This document shows, in pieces, positions 38,690 to 49,474 of a stretch of DNA of 64,000 nucleotides. How positions within the stretch are numbered: the stretch's first letter is position 1; the number at the start of each line of letters is the position of its first letter. The position numbers and the translations under genes were made by a program. This stretch comes from Calendula officinalis. Its lineage: Eukaryota > Streptophyta > Magnoliopsida > Asterales > Asteraceae. The notes beneath the pieces were generated by a model that saw nothing but the letters and a program-made list of their open reading frames with translations, did no database searches and was not told the DNA's origin. Location of the stretch: positions 40,766,063-40,830,062 of the forward strand of contig OY970832.1 of NCBI GenBank assembly GCA_963853835.1, written 5' to 3'.

Positions 38690-39815
38690 TTCTAAACCAA
38701 TGATCTCATATCACTTTAGGGTTTCACTGACTTCTAAAGTCAATCTGGTTCGAACCATAACTGATATGAACATGAACTTGTTCATACCGTTTGAACCTAG
38801 TAACTAGTTTAATCCCTAAAAGCGGAACTGAGATTAAACTTACTCCATAAACCCTAAAGGATTGGGATGTTAGAAATCTGGACAAGATTAACAATCTAAC
38901 CGAAGTACTCGAACACACACACACACACAAATGTGTGTGTTCATCCGATTGATCGAACGAACCGAAACACACACACACACACTTGTGTGTTTCGGTCGAA
39001 CAAGGGAAAGAGAAGGAGAAGGTTTTTCGGTTTAATACCTTAGTTGCTCAAGATTGTTCCACCAGTGATTTGCAAGACGAGAAACCTTCTAGCCGGTTAC
39101 TTGCAACGATCCTTGCTCGGTAAACTCGAAGAACACGAAGAACACGAAGAACACAAACTTGTGTTCTTCCCTTCTCTATGTTTCGGCCGAATGGAGTGGG
39201 AGAGGGGAGGCTAGGGTTCTTTAGTTTGTGATTTAAGGATTAAGGGAACCCTAAGCCTTCTATTTATAATAGAAGAACTTTCACTCAGGTCCCTTCGAGT
39301 TCAAAAAAGTATAATGCATAATTAAACTTTCCCTTTTTCGTTTATAACCCTTATAGTTTAACTAGTTATTATTGTTACACTTAACTATTAAATACTATTT
39401 ATAATACACATGTATAATTCGGTATATATACCAAAATATATATACTTATATTATAAATTTAATAATTAATTATATAATAAACTTTATATAATTTAGACAA
39501 TAATATTATCCAAACAATATATGATTTAATTGCTTTAAATCATATTATGGATAACGAAAAATTAATACATTATATATTTACTCAACTAGTAAATACATAA
39601 ATACTTATATTAATTAGTTCGTTAAACTAATCTAGTAATACGTAAGTCTTAACTCAATACTTATTGATTTATAATTACTATTATAAATCATTCTTCTCCA
39701 AGTATCATTGCATAACTACTCGATTTTAACATGCATTCACCGGTTTGACCCTCAAGTGTTCTATAGGACTAAAAGTGACATCATAGGTTGACTAACTGTG
39801 CACACAACTCCAACA
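38690..39815 (-). mobile_element. Copia-type LTR, 5' portion, inverted
   Basis: Read on the minus strand from 39815 it begins TGTTGGAGTTGTGTGCACAG and matches 62397-63540 read on the plus strand. Shared landmarks: GTTAGTCAACCTATGATG, a TATA box, an 11-bp-stem hairpin, TTTCGGCCGAAT, an AAG|GTAT site, AC/GT repeats, and TGGTTCGAACCA. The homology ends near 38690, where the other copy enters the heptamer satellite. No internal region or primer site adjoins it, so it is a solo or truncated LTR. It abuts a Gypsy integrase fragment at 39816. Confidence 0.75.
39261..39268 (-). promoter_or_regulatory. TATA box of the inverted LTR
   Basis: TATAAATA on the minus strand. The same box is at 62951-62958 in the other copy. 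About 95 bp downstream in both copies is a GAAGAACACAA/TTGTGTTCTTC hairpin. Confidence 0.6.
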
Positions 39816-40620
39816 TGCTTTTCATCTGCCGACCGATGGTAAGACTTAGCGCACGATTCAGACCTGGAGGATATGCTGAGGGCATGTGCTTTAGATTTCG
39901 GGGGTAGTTAGGATAAATACCTACCGTTAGCCGAGTTCACCAACAACAACAGTTTCCATTCGAGTATAAGTGCGCGAATCTTTTATTTCATACTTTCTCT
40001 TCCTTTTCCTTAATGAATTGTTCTAACTTATTGATTTTCGAGTTAGGCATGCCGCCATTGGAGATGTTGTACGGCAGAAAGTGCAGGACACCCATTTGTT
40101 GGGGCGAGATCGGCCACAAAGTACTCGATAATATGGAGATTGTGCTTAAAACAACCGAGTTGATTCAGCAGGTTCGTGAGAGGCTCGTCACCGCGCAAAG
40201 CAGACAAAAGAGTTATGCTGACAAGAAATGGTCAGTGCAAGAGTTTCAGGTTGGTGACTATGTTTTGCATAAAGTTTCCCCGTGGAAAGGGGTAATCTGA
40301 TTCAAAAATAGGGGAAAGTTGGGACCCCGATACATCGGTCCCTATCAGGTGATGAGTTGCGCCTTATTCACAATACATTTCACATATCTCAGCTGAGGAA
40401 ATGTATTGTTGACGAGTCAGAGATTGTGCCGTTGGAAGATATCCAAATTGATGAGAAGCTTAACTACATCGAGAATCCTATTTCCATCTTGGATCAAAAG
40501 ATGAAGACCCTGCGTAACAAAGAGATTTCCTTAGTGAAGGTGCAATGGCAGCACTGAAAGCGGTTAGAGTAGACCTGGGAGCCCGAGGCTGAGATGAGAG
40601 AGCATTAACCCGAGCAATTT
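39816..40620 (+). pseudogene. Ty3/Gypsy pol 3' end (integrase C-terminal half), broken
   Basis: From 39816 the text follows a Gypsy integrase core: a decayed H-P-Q-T-D-G-Q region, then LEDMLRACALDFGGS, a TAG where Trp is usual, KYLPLAEFTNNNSFHSSI, a 77-nt insertion, then MPPLEMLYGRKCRTPICWGE and QSRQKSYADKKW, EFQVGDYVLHKVSPWKGVI, a stop, and RYIGPYQV. After a frameshift come LIHNTFHISQLRKCIVDES, VPLEDIQIDEKLNYIENP, VKVQWQH and WEPEAEMREH. The order matches the integrase C-terminal end in chromodomain-lacking plant Gypsy elements. RT and the N-terminal integrase are absent; the left edge is the inverted LTR. Stops and a frameshift make it non-functional. Confidence 0.88.
39970..40046 (+). other. 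77-nt intron-like insertion in the Gypsy integrase
   Basis: Begins GTGCGCGAATC and ends TTCGAGTTAG, with a T-rich body and CTAAC 24 nt before the AG. Removing GT..AG joins ...SSI-(A|GC)-MPPLEM in frame, giving Ser at the junction as in related integrases. See findings. Confidence 0.55.
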
Positions 40621-40628
40621 CCTCACGA

Positions 40629-40667
40629 TGACTTCGGGGACGAAGTCTGATTCAAGAGGAGTTGAGT
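40629..40667 (+). other. Hairpin and polypurine tract of the Gypsy fragment
   Basis: GACTTCggggacGAAGTC, then TGATTCAAGAGGAGTTGAGT, adjacent to an LTR start. Same motif as the terminal copies of elements I-III, tying that family to a coding Gypsy lineage. Confidence 0.8.
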
Positions 40668-40812
40668 TGCAACGCCTTGAATTTTTCTCGTAATTGTATT
40701 ATTACTTTATTAAATAAATTGCGGGTTATTTATTTAATTATGAGAATATGTATTATGTATTTTTATGGATATTTAATGTGAGTAATTAAATATATGATAT
40801 TTTAATTAAATA
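40668..40812 (+). mobile_element. Gypsy 3' LTR start, cut by the heptamer satellite
   Basis: TGCAACGCCTTGAATTTTTC and ~130 bp of AT-rich LTR. It ends in ATAACGCCTTGA, where the GCCTTGA satellite begins. Confidence 0.65.
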
Positions 40813-43800
40813 ACGCCTTGAGCCTTGAGCCTTAGTGGAGCCTTATTTGAGCCTTGAGCGTTGACTCTTGAGTCTTGACCCTTCAGCCTTAACCCTTGAC
40901 CCTTGAATCTTTGTGACTTGACTCTTGAGCCTTGATATTTGAGCCTTGACCCTTAAGCGTTGAACCTTGAACTTTGAGCCTTGAGCCTTGTACCTTGAAC
41001 TTTGAGCCTTGAGCCTTACTTGACCCATACTTGAGCCTTGAGCATTGACTCTTGACCTTTGACTCTTGACCCTTGACCCTTGACTCTTGCCCTTGAGGCT
41101 TGAGGCTTGAGCCTTAACTCTTGAGCCTTGAGCCTTGACCCTTGACCCTTGAGCCTTGACTCTTGAGTCTTGACCCTTGAGCATTGACCCTTGACCCTTG
41201 AGCCTTAACTCTTGATCCTTGAAATTTGAGCCTTGACCCTTGAGCCTTTAGCCTTGAACCTTCACCTTTGAGGCTTGAACCTTGAGCCTTGAACCTTAAG
41301 CCTTGAACCTTGAACTTTGAGTCTTGCGCCTTGAAGCTTGAGCCTTGAGCCTTGACCCTTGAGACTTGAGGCTTGAGCCTTGACCCTTAACCCTTGAGAC
41401 TTAACCGTTGAACCTTGAGCTTTGATTCTTGAGCCTTGAACTTTCAGCCTTTAGCCTTGAGCCTTGAGTCTTGAGCTTACTTGAGCCTTGACCCTTGACA
41501 CTTGAGCCTTGAACCTTGAGCTTTGACTCTTGAGCCTTGAACTTCGAGCCTAGAGCGTTGAGCCTTACTTGAGCCTTGACTCTTGGGCCTTGACCCTTGA
41601 ATGTTGAGCCTTGACCCTTGAATGTTGAGCCTTGACCCTTAACTCTTGAGCCTTGAAATTTGAGCCTGGACCCTGAGCCTCTAGTCTTGAACCTTGTCCT
41701 TTGAGGCTTGAACCTTGAGCCTTGATCTTTAAGCCTTGAGCCTTGAGCCTTTAGCCTTGAGCCTTGAGCCTTGAGCCTTAAGCCTTTAGCCTTGAGTGTT
41801 GACCCTTGAGCCTTGACTATTGAGCCTTGAACTTTGAGTCTTCAGCCTTGAGCCTTGAGCCTTGAGCCTTACTTGAGCCTTATTTGAGCCTGGAGCCTTG
41901 ACTCTTGAGCCTTATTTTAGCCTTGACTCTTGAGCCAAGACCTTTGAGCGTTGAGCCTTGACCCTTGAACCTAGAGCCTTAACTCTTAAGCCTTGAAATT
42001 TGAGCCTTGTTCCTGAGCCTTTAGTCTTGAATCTTGACCATTGAGTTAAGGCTTTAGTCTTGAACCTTTAGTCGAACCATGTCACTAGGAGGCTGACCCA
42101 ATGGGTCAATCAGTGTTATGAAACCCAACACTTGAGCCTTGACCCTTGAGCCTTGAGCCTTGACTCTTGAGTCTTGAACTTTGAGCCTTGAGCCTTTAGG
42201 ATTGACCCTTGAACCTTGAGCCTTGACTCTAGAGCCTTGAAATTCGAGCCTTCATCCTCGAGCCTTTAGCCTTGAACCTTGACCTTTGAGGCTTGAACCT
42301 TGAGCCTTGAGCCTTAAGCCCTGAACCTTGAGCTTTGAGCCTTGAGCCTAGAGCCTTGACCCTTGACCTTTGAACCTTGAGCCTTGACCCTTCACCTTTG
42401 AACCTTGAGCCTTGACTCTTGAGCATTGAACTTTGAGGTTGAGGCTTGAGGCTTGAGCCTTGAGCCTTAAGCCTTCAACCTTGAGCCTTGAGCCTTACTT
42501 GAACCTTGAGCCTTGACTCTAGAGACTTGACTCTTGAGACTTGACTCTTGAGCCTTGACCCTTCAGCCTTGAGCCTTGACCCTTGAACCTTGAGCCTTCA
42601 TCCTTGAGCCTTTAGCCTTGAACCTTGACCTTTGAGGCTTGAACCTTGAGCCTTGAGCCTTAAGACATGGACCTTAAACTTTGAGCATTGAGCCTTGTGC
42701 CTTGATCCTTGAGCGTTGAGCGTTGAACCTTAACCCTTAACCCATGAACCTTGAGCCTTGACTCTTGAACCTCGAACTTTGAGCCTTGAACCTTGAGCAT
42801 TGAGCCTTACTTGAGCCTTGAGCCAAGACTCTTGAGCCTTGACCCTTGAACCTTGAGCCTTTAGCCTTGAACCTTGACCGTTGAGGCTTTAACCTTGAGC
42901 CTTGAGTCTTAAGCCTTGAATCATAAACTTTGAGCCTTGAGCCTTGATCCTTGAGCCTGTAGCCTTACTTGAGCCTTATTTGAACCTTGACTCTTGAGCC
43001 TTGACCATTGAGACTTGACCTTTGAGCCATGAACCTTGACCCTTGACTCTTGAGCCTTGAACCTTGAGACTTGAGCCATACTTGAGTCTTACTTGAGCCT
43101 TGAGCCTTGACTCTTGAGCCTTGACTCTTGATCCTTGAGCCTTCAGCCTTGAGCCTTGAGCCTTGAACCTTGACTCTTGACACATGAACCTTAAGCATTG
43201 AGCCTTGAGCCTTGAGCTTTGAGCCTTGACTCTTAAGCCATGACCCTTGACCCTTGAGCTTTGAACCTTGAACCTCGAGCCTTGAGTCTTGAGCCTTGAG
43301 CCTTAAGCCTTAAGCCTTGATCATTGAGCCTTGAGCCTTGAGCCTTGAACCTTAAATCCTGAGCCTTGAACCTTGAGCCTTGAGGCATAAGCCTTAAGAC
43401 TTGACTTTTGAGCCTTGACCCTTAAGCCGCGTGACCCTTGAGCCTTGAGCTTTGAACCTTAAACCTTGAGCCTTGAGCTTTGAACCTTAAACCTTGAGCC
43501 TTGAGCCTTGAGCAATGATCCTTGAGCCTTGAGCCTTGAGTCTGGAGCCTTGAGCCTCGAACCTAGAGCCTCGAGCCTCGAGCCTCGAGCCTCGAGCCTC
43601 GAGCCTTGAGCCTTGAGCCTTGAGCCTTGAGCCTTGAGCCTTGAGCCTTGAACCTTGAATCTTGTGCCTTGAACCTTGAGCCTTGAGCCTTGAGCCTTGA
43701 GGCTTAAGCCTTGACTTTTGAGCCTTGACCCTTAAGACGTGACCCTTGAGCCTTGAGTTTTGAGTGTTGAACCTTGAGCCTTGAGCCTTGAGCCTTGAGC

Positions 43801-46322
43801 CATGAGCCTTGAGCCTTGAGCCTGAAGCATAGACCCTGGACCCTTGAGCCTTGACCCTTGATCGTTGAGCCCTAATCCTTGAGCCTTGAGCCTTGACTCT
43901 TTAGAGGTGACCCTTGAGCCTTGAGCTTTGAACCTTGAACCATGACCCTTGATCCTTGAGCTTTGAGCCTTGATCCTTGATCCTTGAGCCTTGAGCCTTG
44001 AGCTTTGAGCCTTGCGCCTTGAGCGTTGATTCTTGAGCCTGAACCTTGAGCCTTGAACCTTGAACCTTGACTCTTGACTCTTGAATCTTGAATCTTGAGC
44101 CTTGAGCCATAAGCCTTGCTTTGACTTTTGAGCCTTGACCCTTGATCCTTGAGCTTTGAACCTTGAGCCTTGATCTTTGAGCGTTGAACCTTGAGCCTTG
44201 CGCCTTGAGCCTTGAGCGTTGAGCCTTGAGCCTTGAGCCTTGACTCTTGAATCTTGAGCCTTGAGCCATGAGCCTTTAGTTTTGACTTTTGAGCGTTGAG
44301 CGTTGAGCCTTGAGCCATGATCCTTGAGCCTTGAGCCTTGAGCCTTGAGCCTTAAGCCTTGAGCCTTGAGTATTGAGCCTGGAGCCTTGAGCCTTGAGCC
44401 TTGAGCCTCGAGCCTTGAGCCTTGAGCCTCGAGCCTTGAGCCTTGAGCCATGAGCCTTGAGCCGTGAGCCTTGAGCCTTGAGCCTTGAGCCCTGAGCCTT
44501 GAGTGTTGAGCCCTGAGACTTGAGCCTTTAGCCTAGAACCTTAATCCTTGAACCTTAACTCTTGAGCCTTGACCATTGACCCTTGAGCGTTGAGCCTTGA
44601 GCCTTGAGCCTTGAGATTTGATCCTGGAGTTTTGATCCTTGAGCGGTGATTGAAGCCTCGAACCTTGAGCCTTGAGCGTTAAGATGGAGATTGAAGCCTT
44701 GAACCTTGAGCCTTGAGCCTTGACCATTGAGCCTTGATACTTGAGCTGTGACCCTTGTTCCTTGAACTTTGAACCTTGAACCTTGAGCCTTGAACCTTGA
44801 GCCTTGAGCCTGGAGCCTTGAGCGTTGTGCCTTGAGCCTTGAACCTTGAGCCTTGTGCCTCGTGCCTTGTGCCTTGAGAGGTTAAACTTGAACCTTGACC
44901 ATTGACCCTTTAACCTTGAGCCTTGAGCCTTGAGCCTTGAGCCTTGAGCCTTGAGCCTTGAGCCTAGAGCCTTGAGACATGAGCCTTGAGCCTTGAGCCT
45001 TGAGCCTAGAGCCTAGAGACTTGAGCCTTGAGCATTGACTCTTGAGCGTTTACCCTTGAGCGTTGACCCTTGAGCCTTGAGCCTTGAGACGTGACCCTTG
45101 AGTCTTGAACTTTAAACCATGAACCTTGTGCGTTGAACCTTAAGCTTGGAGCCTTGAGCCTTGTGCCTTGAGCCCCGAGCCTTAAGCCTTGAGCCTTGAG
45201 ACATGACCCTTGAGCCTTGAACTTTAAACCATGAACCTTGAGCCTTGAGCCTTGTGCCTTGAACCTTGACCCTTAAGCCTTGTGCCTTGAGCCTTGTGCT
45301 TTGTGCCTTGAGCCTTGAGCCTTGAGCCTTGAGCCTTGAGCCTTGAGCCTTAAGCCTTGAGCCTTGAGCCTTGAGCCTTGAGCCTTGAAACCTTGAGCAT
45401 TGAGCCTTGAACCTAGAGCCTTAATAATTGACCCTTGACCCTTGAGCCTGGAGGCTTGAGCCTGGAGGCTTGAGGCTTGAGCCTTGCGCCTTGAGCCTTG
45501 AGCCTGGAGCCTTGACCCTTAAGCCTTGAGCATAGAGCCTTGAGCCTTGATCCTTGAGCCTTGTGCCTTGTGCCTTGAGCGTTGAACCTTGACCCTTGAC
45601 CCTTGACCCTTAAACCTTGAGCCTTAATCCTTAAGCCTTGAGCCTTGATCCTTGAGCCTTCAGCCTTAAGCCTTGAGCCTTGAGCCTTGAGCCTTGAGCC
45701 TTGAGCCTTGGGTCTTGAGCCTTGACTCTTGAGCGATGGCCCTTGAGCGTTGACCCTTAAGCCTTGAGCCTTGAGACGTGACTCTTGAGCCTTGAACTTT
45801 AAACCATGAACCTTGAGCCTTGAGCCTTGAGCCTTGAACCTTGAGCCTTGAGCCTTGTGCCTTGAGCCTTGTGCCTTGTGCCTTGAGCCTTGAGCCTTGA
45901 GCCTTGAGCCTTGAGCCTTGAGCCTTGAGCCTTGAGCCTTGAGCCTTGAGCCTTGAGCCTTGAACCTTGAGCGTTAAGCCTTGAGCCTAGTGCCTTAATA
46001 CTTGACCTTTGATCCTTGAGCCTTGAGGCTTGAGCCTTCCGGATTGAGGCTTGAGCCTTGCGCCTTGAGCCTTGAGCCTTGAGCCTGGAGCCTTAAGTCT
46101 AGAGCCTTGAGCCTAGAGCCTTGAGCCTTGAGCCTTGAGCCTTGTGCCTTGAGCGTTGAACCTTGAGCCTTGAGCCTTGACCCTTAAACTTTGAGCCTTG
46201 AGCCTTGAGCCTTGAGCCTTGATCCTTGAGACTTGAGCCTTGAGCCTTGAGCCTTGAGCCTTGAGACTTGAGCCTTGAGCCTTGAGCCTTGAGCCTTGAG
46301 CCTTGAGCCTTGAGCCTTGAGC
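40813..46322. repeat. Heptamer satellite array (GCCTTGA)n, large array
   Basis: About 5.5 kb of 7-bp units, all in one orientation. Variants include GACCCTT, GAACCTT, GACTCTT, GTGCCTT, and a local run of CTCGAGC units at 43560-43605. On the minus strand all three frames read the same heptapeptide Gly-Ser-Arg-Leu-Lys-Ala-Gln; the plus strand has a stop every seventh codon in every frame. Longer frames such as 43732-44451 (239 codons) are therefore artefacts. Higher-order duplications are visible. The unit length equals the plant telomere repeat, but the sequence differs at three of seven positions. Confidence 0.95.
42073..42130 (+). repeat. LTR-derived island inside the satellite
   Basis: GAACCATGTCACTAGGAGGC to GTTATGAAACCCAACAC matches 63481-63540 (GAACCAAGTAATCTAGGAGG ... 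GATAGTGAAACCC), the LTR text that directly precedes the satellite there. Confidence 0.75.
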
Positions 46323-46821
46323 TGTTAGGTCACAACAACCCTGGATCGATTGTATAATTGATAGATTAATTAGACTTAAGACAATTAAAGTGATTAACAC
46401 AATATTAGAGTCAAATGTATAATTCCACTAAGTGTGGTATGTTGCGGAATAGAAATACCACTGATCAATTACGATATGTTTATATGTGAAAGCGTAAATT
46501 AGTGAGTACTCCTTTGCCAAATGATCTCTATTTATAGTGTTATAGAGATCTTACAAAATAGGCAAGGAGTAATGAAAGGACTGGAAAAAGGAAAGTGGCC
46601 GAGATCAAAGGGATTTGATCTGGCCAAGTAAACAAGGAAATGTTTAATCAGTCCTTGTACTCAGTATTGGATGTCAATACTGAGTTCGAATACTGAGTGA
46701 CCAAGACTGTCTACTCAGTATTGGACCAAGACTTAGCTAATTTATTCTATATACTATTTAAGCTAGTCTAGGCTGTCTTGTTATCCTAAGATCCAAATGG
46801 CTAAGGCTTTTTGCCTTAACA
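46323..46821 (-). mobile_element. Copia element, 3' LTR
   Basis: 499 bp, TGTTAGGTCAC...CCTTAACA. The partner LTR at 56749-57247 has the same length with ~19 differences by eye (about 96% identity). TGAGC before it and TGATC after the partner are a 4-of-5 target duplication inside the satellite. The sequence CTATTTATAGTG may be a TATA region. Confidence 0.93.
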
Positions 46822-46832
46822 ATCTCCCATAT
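46822..46832 (-). other. Polypurine tract of the Copia element
   Basis: GATATGGGAGAT on the minus strand, immediately before the 3' LTR. This is the usual Copia form. Confidence 0.8.
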
Positions 46833-46893
46833 CTAATGATAACAAGACATAATTACAAAGAGAAAAAAGATAACAACTGCAGAGTCTTCTTCC

Positions 46894-48785
46894 TCAACCT
46901 CTGCTTATGGCTTCATGCTCATAGAAGACTTCTTGCTTGATGTGGACATACTCATCTTTCTTTTTGAGCTCTTCTCTTCTATTCCACAGTATAGCAACAG
47001 TCTTCTTTCTGAACCAAGAGTCTTCTTTCTTGGTTATCATCCACTTCAACCCTACCGGATGACTGATGTTTGCTTTTGGGAGATCTTCTTCTGTAATGAA
47101 GCATTCCTTGTCATCTGAGTCAATGTACATATATCCAGATGTTGGATATATGGTGCTCTTCTGGTCCTGAAAGATAAGGTTAGGAGGAGCAGGGTACTTA
47201 TTTAAGAATCTGAATGTGTTATGGCATTCAGGTTTGCTGTCTCTATATGCTTCAGTCATCACATTGAGTGCCCTATATTCCCCGGGAAATAGTATGCCTT
47301 TTTCAAAGCATATAGCAGCATCATCCCAGATTTCATCTAATATTACTTGGGCTTGAGAAGATCTTGAAGGCATCTCCTTTATCAGTCTGGTGATTTTGAT
47401 CCAGTCTTGGAGACCCATGTTTTGGATGTCATGAAGTAAAATCTTCATGGGAGGACTGACTGGCCCAGTGCAGGTTGCAACAATGGATCCATTAATCATT
47501 TGCACTTTGATTTTGTTGACATCAATGTTCAGCCAGTATATATCCCTTACACTGAGAAATTCTTTATTCCTCAGTGTATTCATCCTTGTCTCCCTGTACA
47601 TAGTTCTTTGAGCAACTAAGTTCCAATATTGTTGTCGAAGGTCAGCTCCTTTCCTTCTCATTCTCTGAGATGTTGAAGGAACATCAATCTCAGTATCAGG
47701 ATCAGTTTTTGGTTCTTCTTTGATGCCAAGAGCATGTAGATAAAAGTATTTTTCAGCTTCATCTTCTATTTGTTTTGCAGTCTTCCTTGGAACCTCCTCA
47801 TCCTCATGAACTGATCTTCTTGGTCTAGTGATTAGAGGGGCTGGAGCAGGTTCCTCACTTGATTCAGAAGACATAACAACTCTTGATATTCTTCTTGTTA
47901 TAGGCCTTCTTGGTGCTCTTGTAACCAAGTCTTGTTGAGGCTCTTGTGGTTGTTCTGGAGGCTCTTCATCATCGGAGGATGATGATGAAGAGCTTTCGTC
48001 ATCTGCCATATCCAGTGCAAGGTTTATGAAGTTCTGAGTGGGCACTGGATTTGGTTCTTCATCATCATAAGCAATTGGCCATACAAAAGGCATGTACACA
48101 ATGATTTGCAGGTTGTTCTCATACTGAGCAGAGGGTACAATATGAGCCTGCAGAGGTTGGTCAGTATCAGTCTCCCCCTGAGTAGATGACTCAGACTGAT
48201 TTTATTCCATGAATGACCTTCCTCTTCCCCTTCTTCTTTCATACTGAAATCTAAGGAGTTCAGTAACTTGCTGTGATTGTTGTTGTGGAGGTTGATCTTC
48301 ATTCATTTTCCTTCTCTTCTCCCCCTGAGCAGATGGCTCAGGTTGATCAACCTCATCTTCTATTTGTCTCTTCTCCCCCTTTTTGTTATCATTGGATGCG
48401 GAGGGAAGAGGTTCAGTATCACCACCTACTTCTCCTTAAGTGTTATCATGAGTAGGAGATGGCATAGGCTCAGTGGCAGCATCAGTATCACCCCCTTGAT
48501 CTTCATTTGTGGGTGATTGTCTTGGCTCAGTATCATCATTATCTCCACCTTGATCTTCATTACCTCCACTGTGTTGAGATTGTGGAGTCAGTGGAGGTTG
48601 TTGATGTTGTTGTTGGAGTAATGCAACAGATTCTTTTAATGAATCAACTTCATTACTCATGGTTTCCATCCTGGCTAGTATAGTGTTTTGTGTGTTCTGC
48701 ATTACCAAGATTTGCTGTAAGATTGTCTGCAAGGAAACCTCTTCCACTTGAGCCTGCTGGACATGAGTACCCTTCACAGATGGTG
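46894..48785 (-). pseudogene. Extra Copia gene after pol, exon 2 (two in-frame stops)
   Basis: A minus-strand frame of ~630 codons runs from the acceptor at 48786 to 46894, broken by TAA at 48436-48438 and at 48202-48204. The first part has heptad-like residues (around TILARMETMSNEVDSLKESV) suggesting a coiled coil, then Gln/Pro/Asp-rich repeats. After the second stop an acidic Ser run (about codons 33-45 of the 401-codon open part) is followed by a globular C-terminal half (around KILLHDIQNMGLQDWIKITR). It has the same strand as pol and lies between RNase H and the 3' LTR, where env-like or accessory genes sit in some plant Copia elements. No signal peptide or membrane segment is obvious. 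Function unknown. Confidence 0.65.
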
Positions 48786-49474
48786 CTAAAAAAACAAGAA
48801 AATAGAAACTGGTTAGTATGGAATGGCTTATCAGATAGAATTGTGGTTTTGTTTAATTCTAAAATCATTTAAACAGAGTTTTTGAAATCTGTATTTCATC
48901 TGGTGTTTGATGAAATATTGTGGACTTGTGCATAGCATGTGTAAGAAAGTTTTCAGTATAGCTGACTGTGATGTGTAGTAGCTCAGTGTAGGATAAGTCA
49001 ATTTTTCTGAAAAGGTTTGGGTTTAGGAAAACGAAGCCTGGGATATGCTTCTTTTTTGTTTCAGTGTTTATCAGTCGGTGTTAGAGTGATAACAGAAATG
49101 TTTCTTAAACCCCATGAATTTTATTTGGATAGTGTAGCTTTAGGGTTTGTGATCATTTCTTAAATCAAATTATCCAATTTAACATAAATTGGATATGATA
49201 GAAGCAGTACCAGTGGGTGTCAATGTGACATCAACCACCATTGTCGTTTTGTATGATAAGACAACTGTAGGCTGGCAATGATTTTATTGTGCTCAGTGTA
49301 GGATTTTTGCATAGTAGCAGTGGGCTAACTATGTTGGCCTTAAGAGTATATATTTATAAAAAAAATCGTTTGAGACTTTGGTCAGTATTGAGTTGGTACA
49401 TGCCAATACTTAGTCTCCAGTTTTAAAAAAATAATATATATAGGAGTTTTGAGGGCTTTATTAGAAATTCATAC
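48786..49474 (-). other. Predicted intron of the extra Copia gene
   Basis: On the minus strand the donor is CCTCAG|GTATGA and the acceptor TTCTTGTTTTTTTAG|CACC, 689 nt apart. Joining the exons keeps the frame (codon G|CA). Stops close all frames inside. AT-rich relative to both exons. Confidence 0.6.

Noticed and set aside
43732..44451. 239-codon and overlapping minus-strand reading frames of Gly-Ser-Arg-Leu-Lys-Ala-Gln heptads (also 40843-41184, 57687-58166, 63556-63795 and others)
   Set aside because: They are the unavoidable translation of the 7-bp satellite, in all three frames at once. No start context, no domain.
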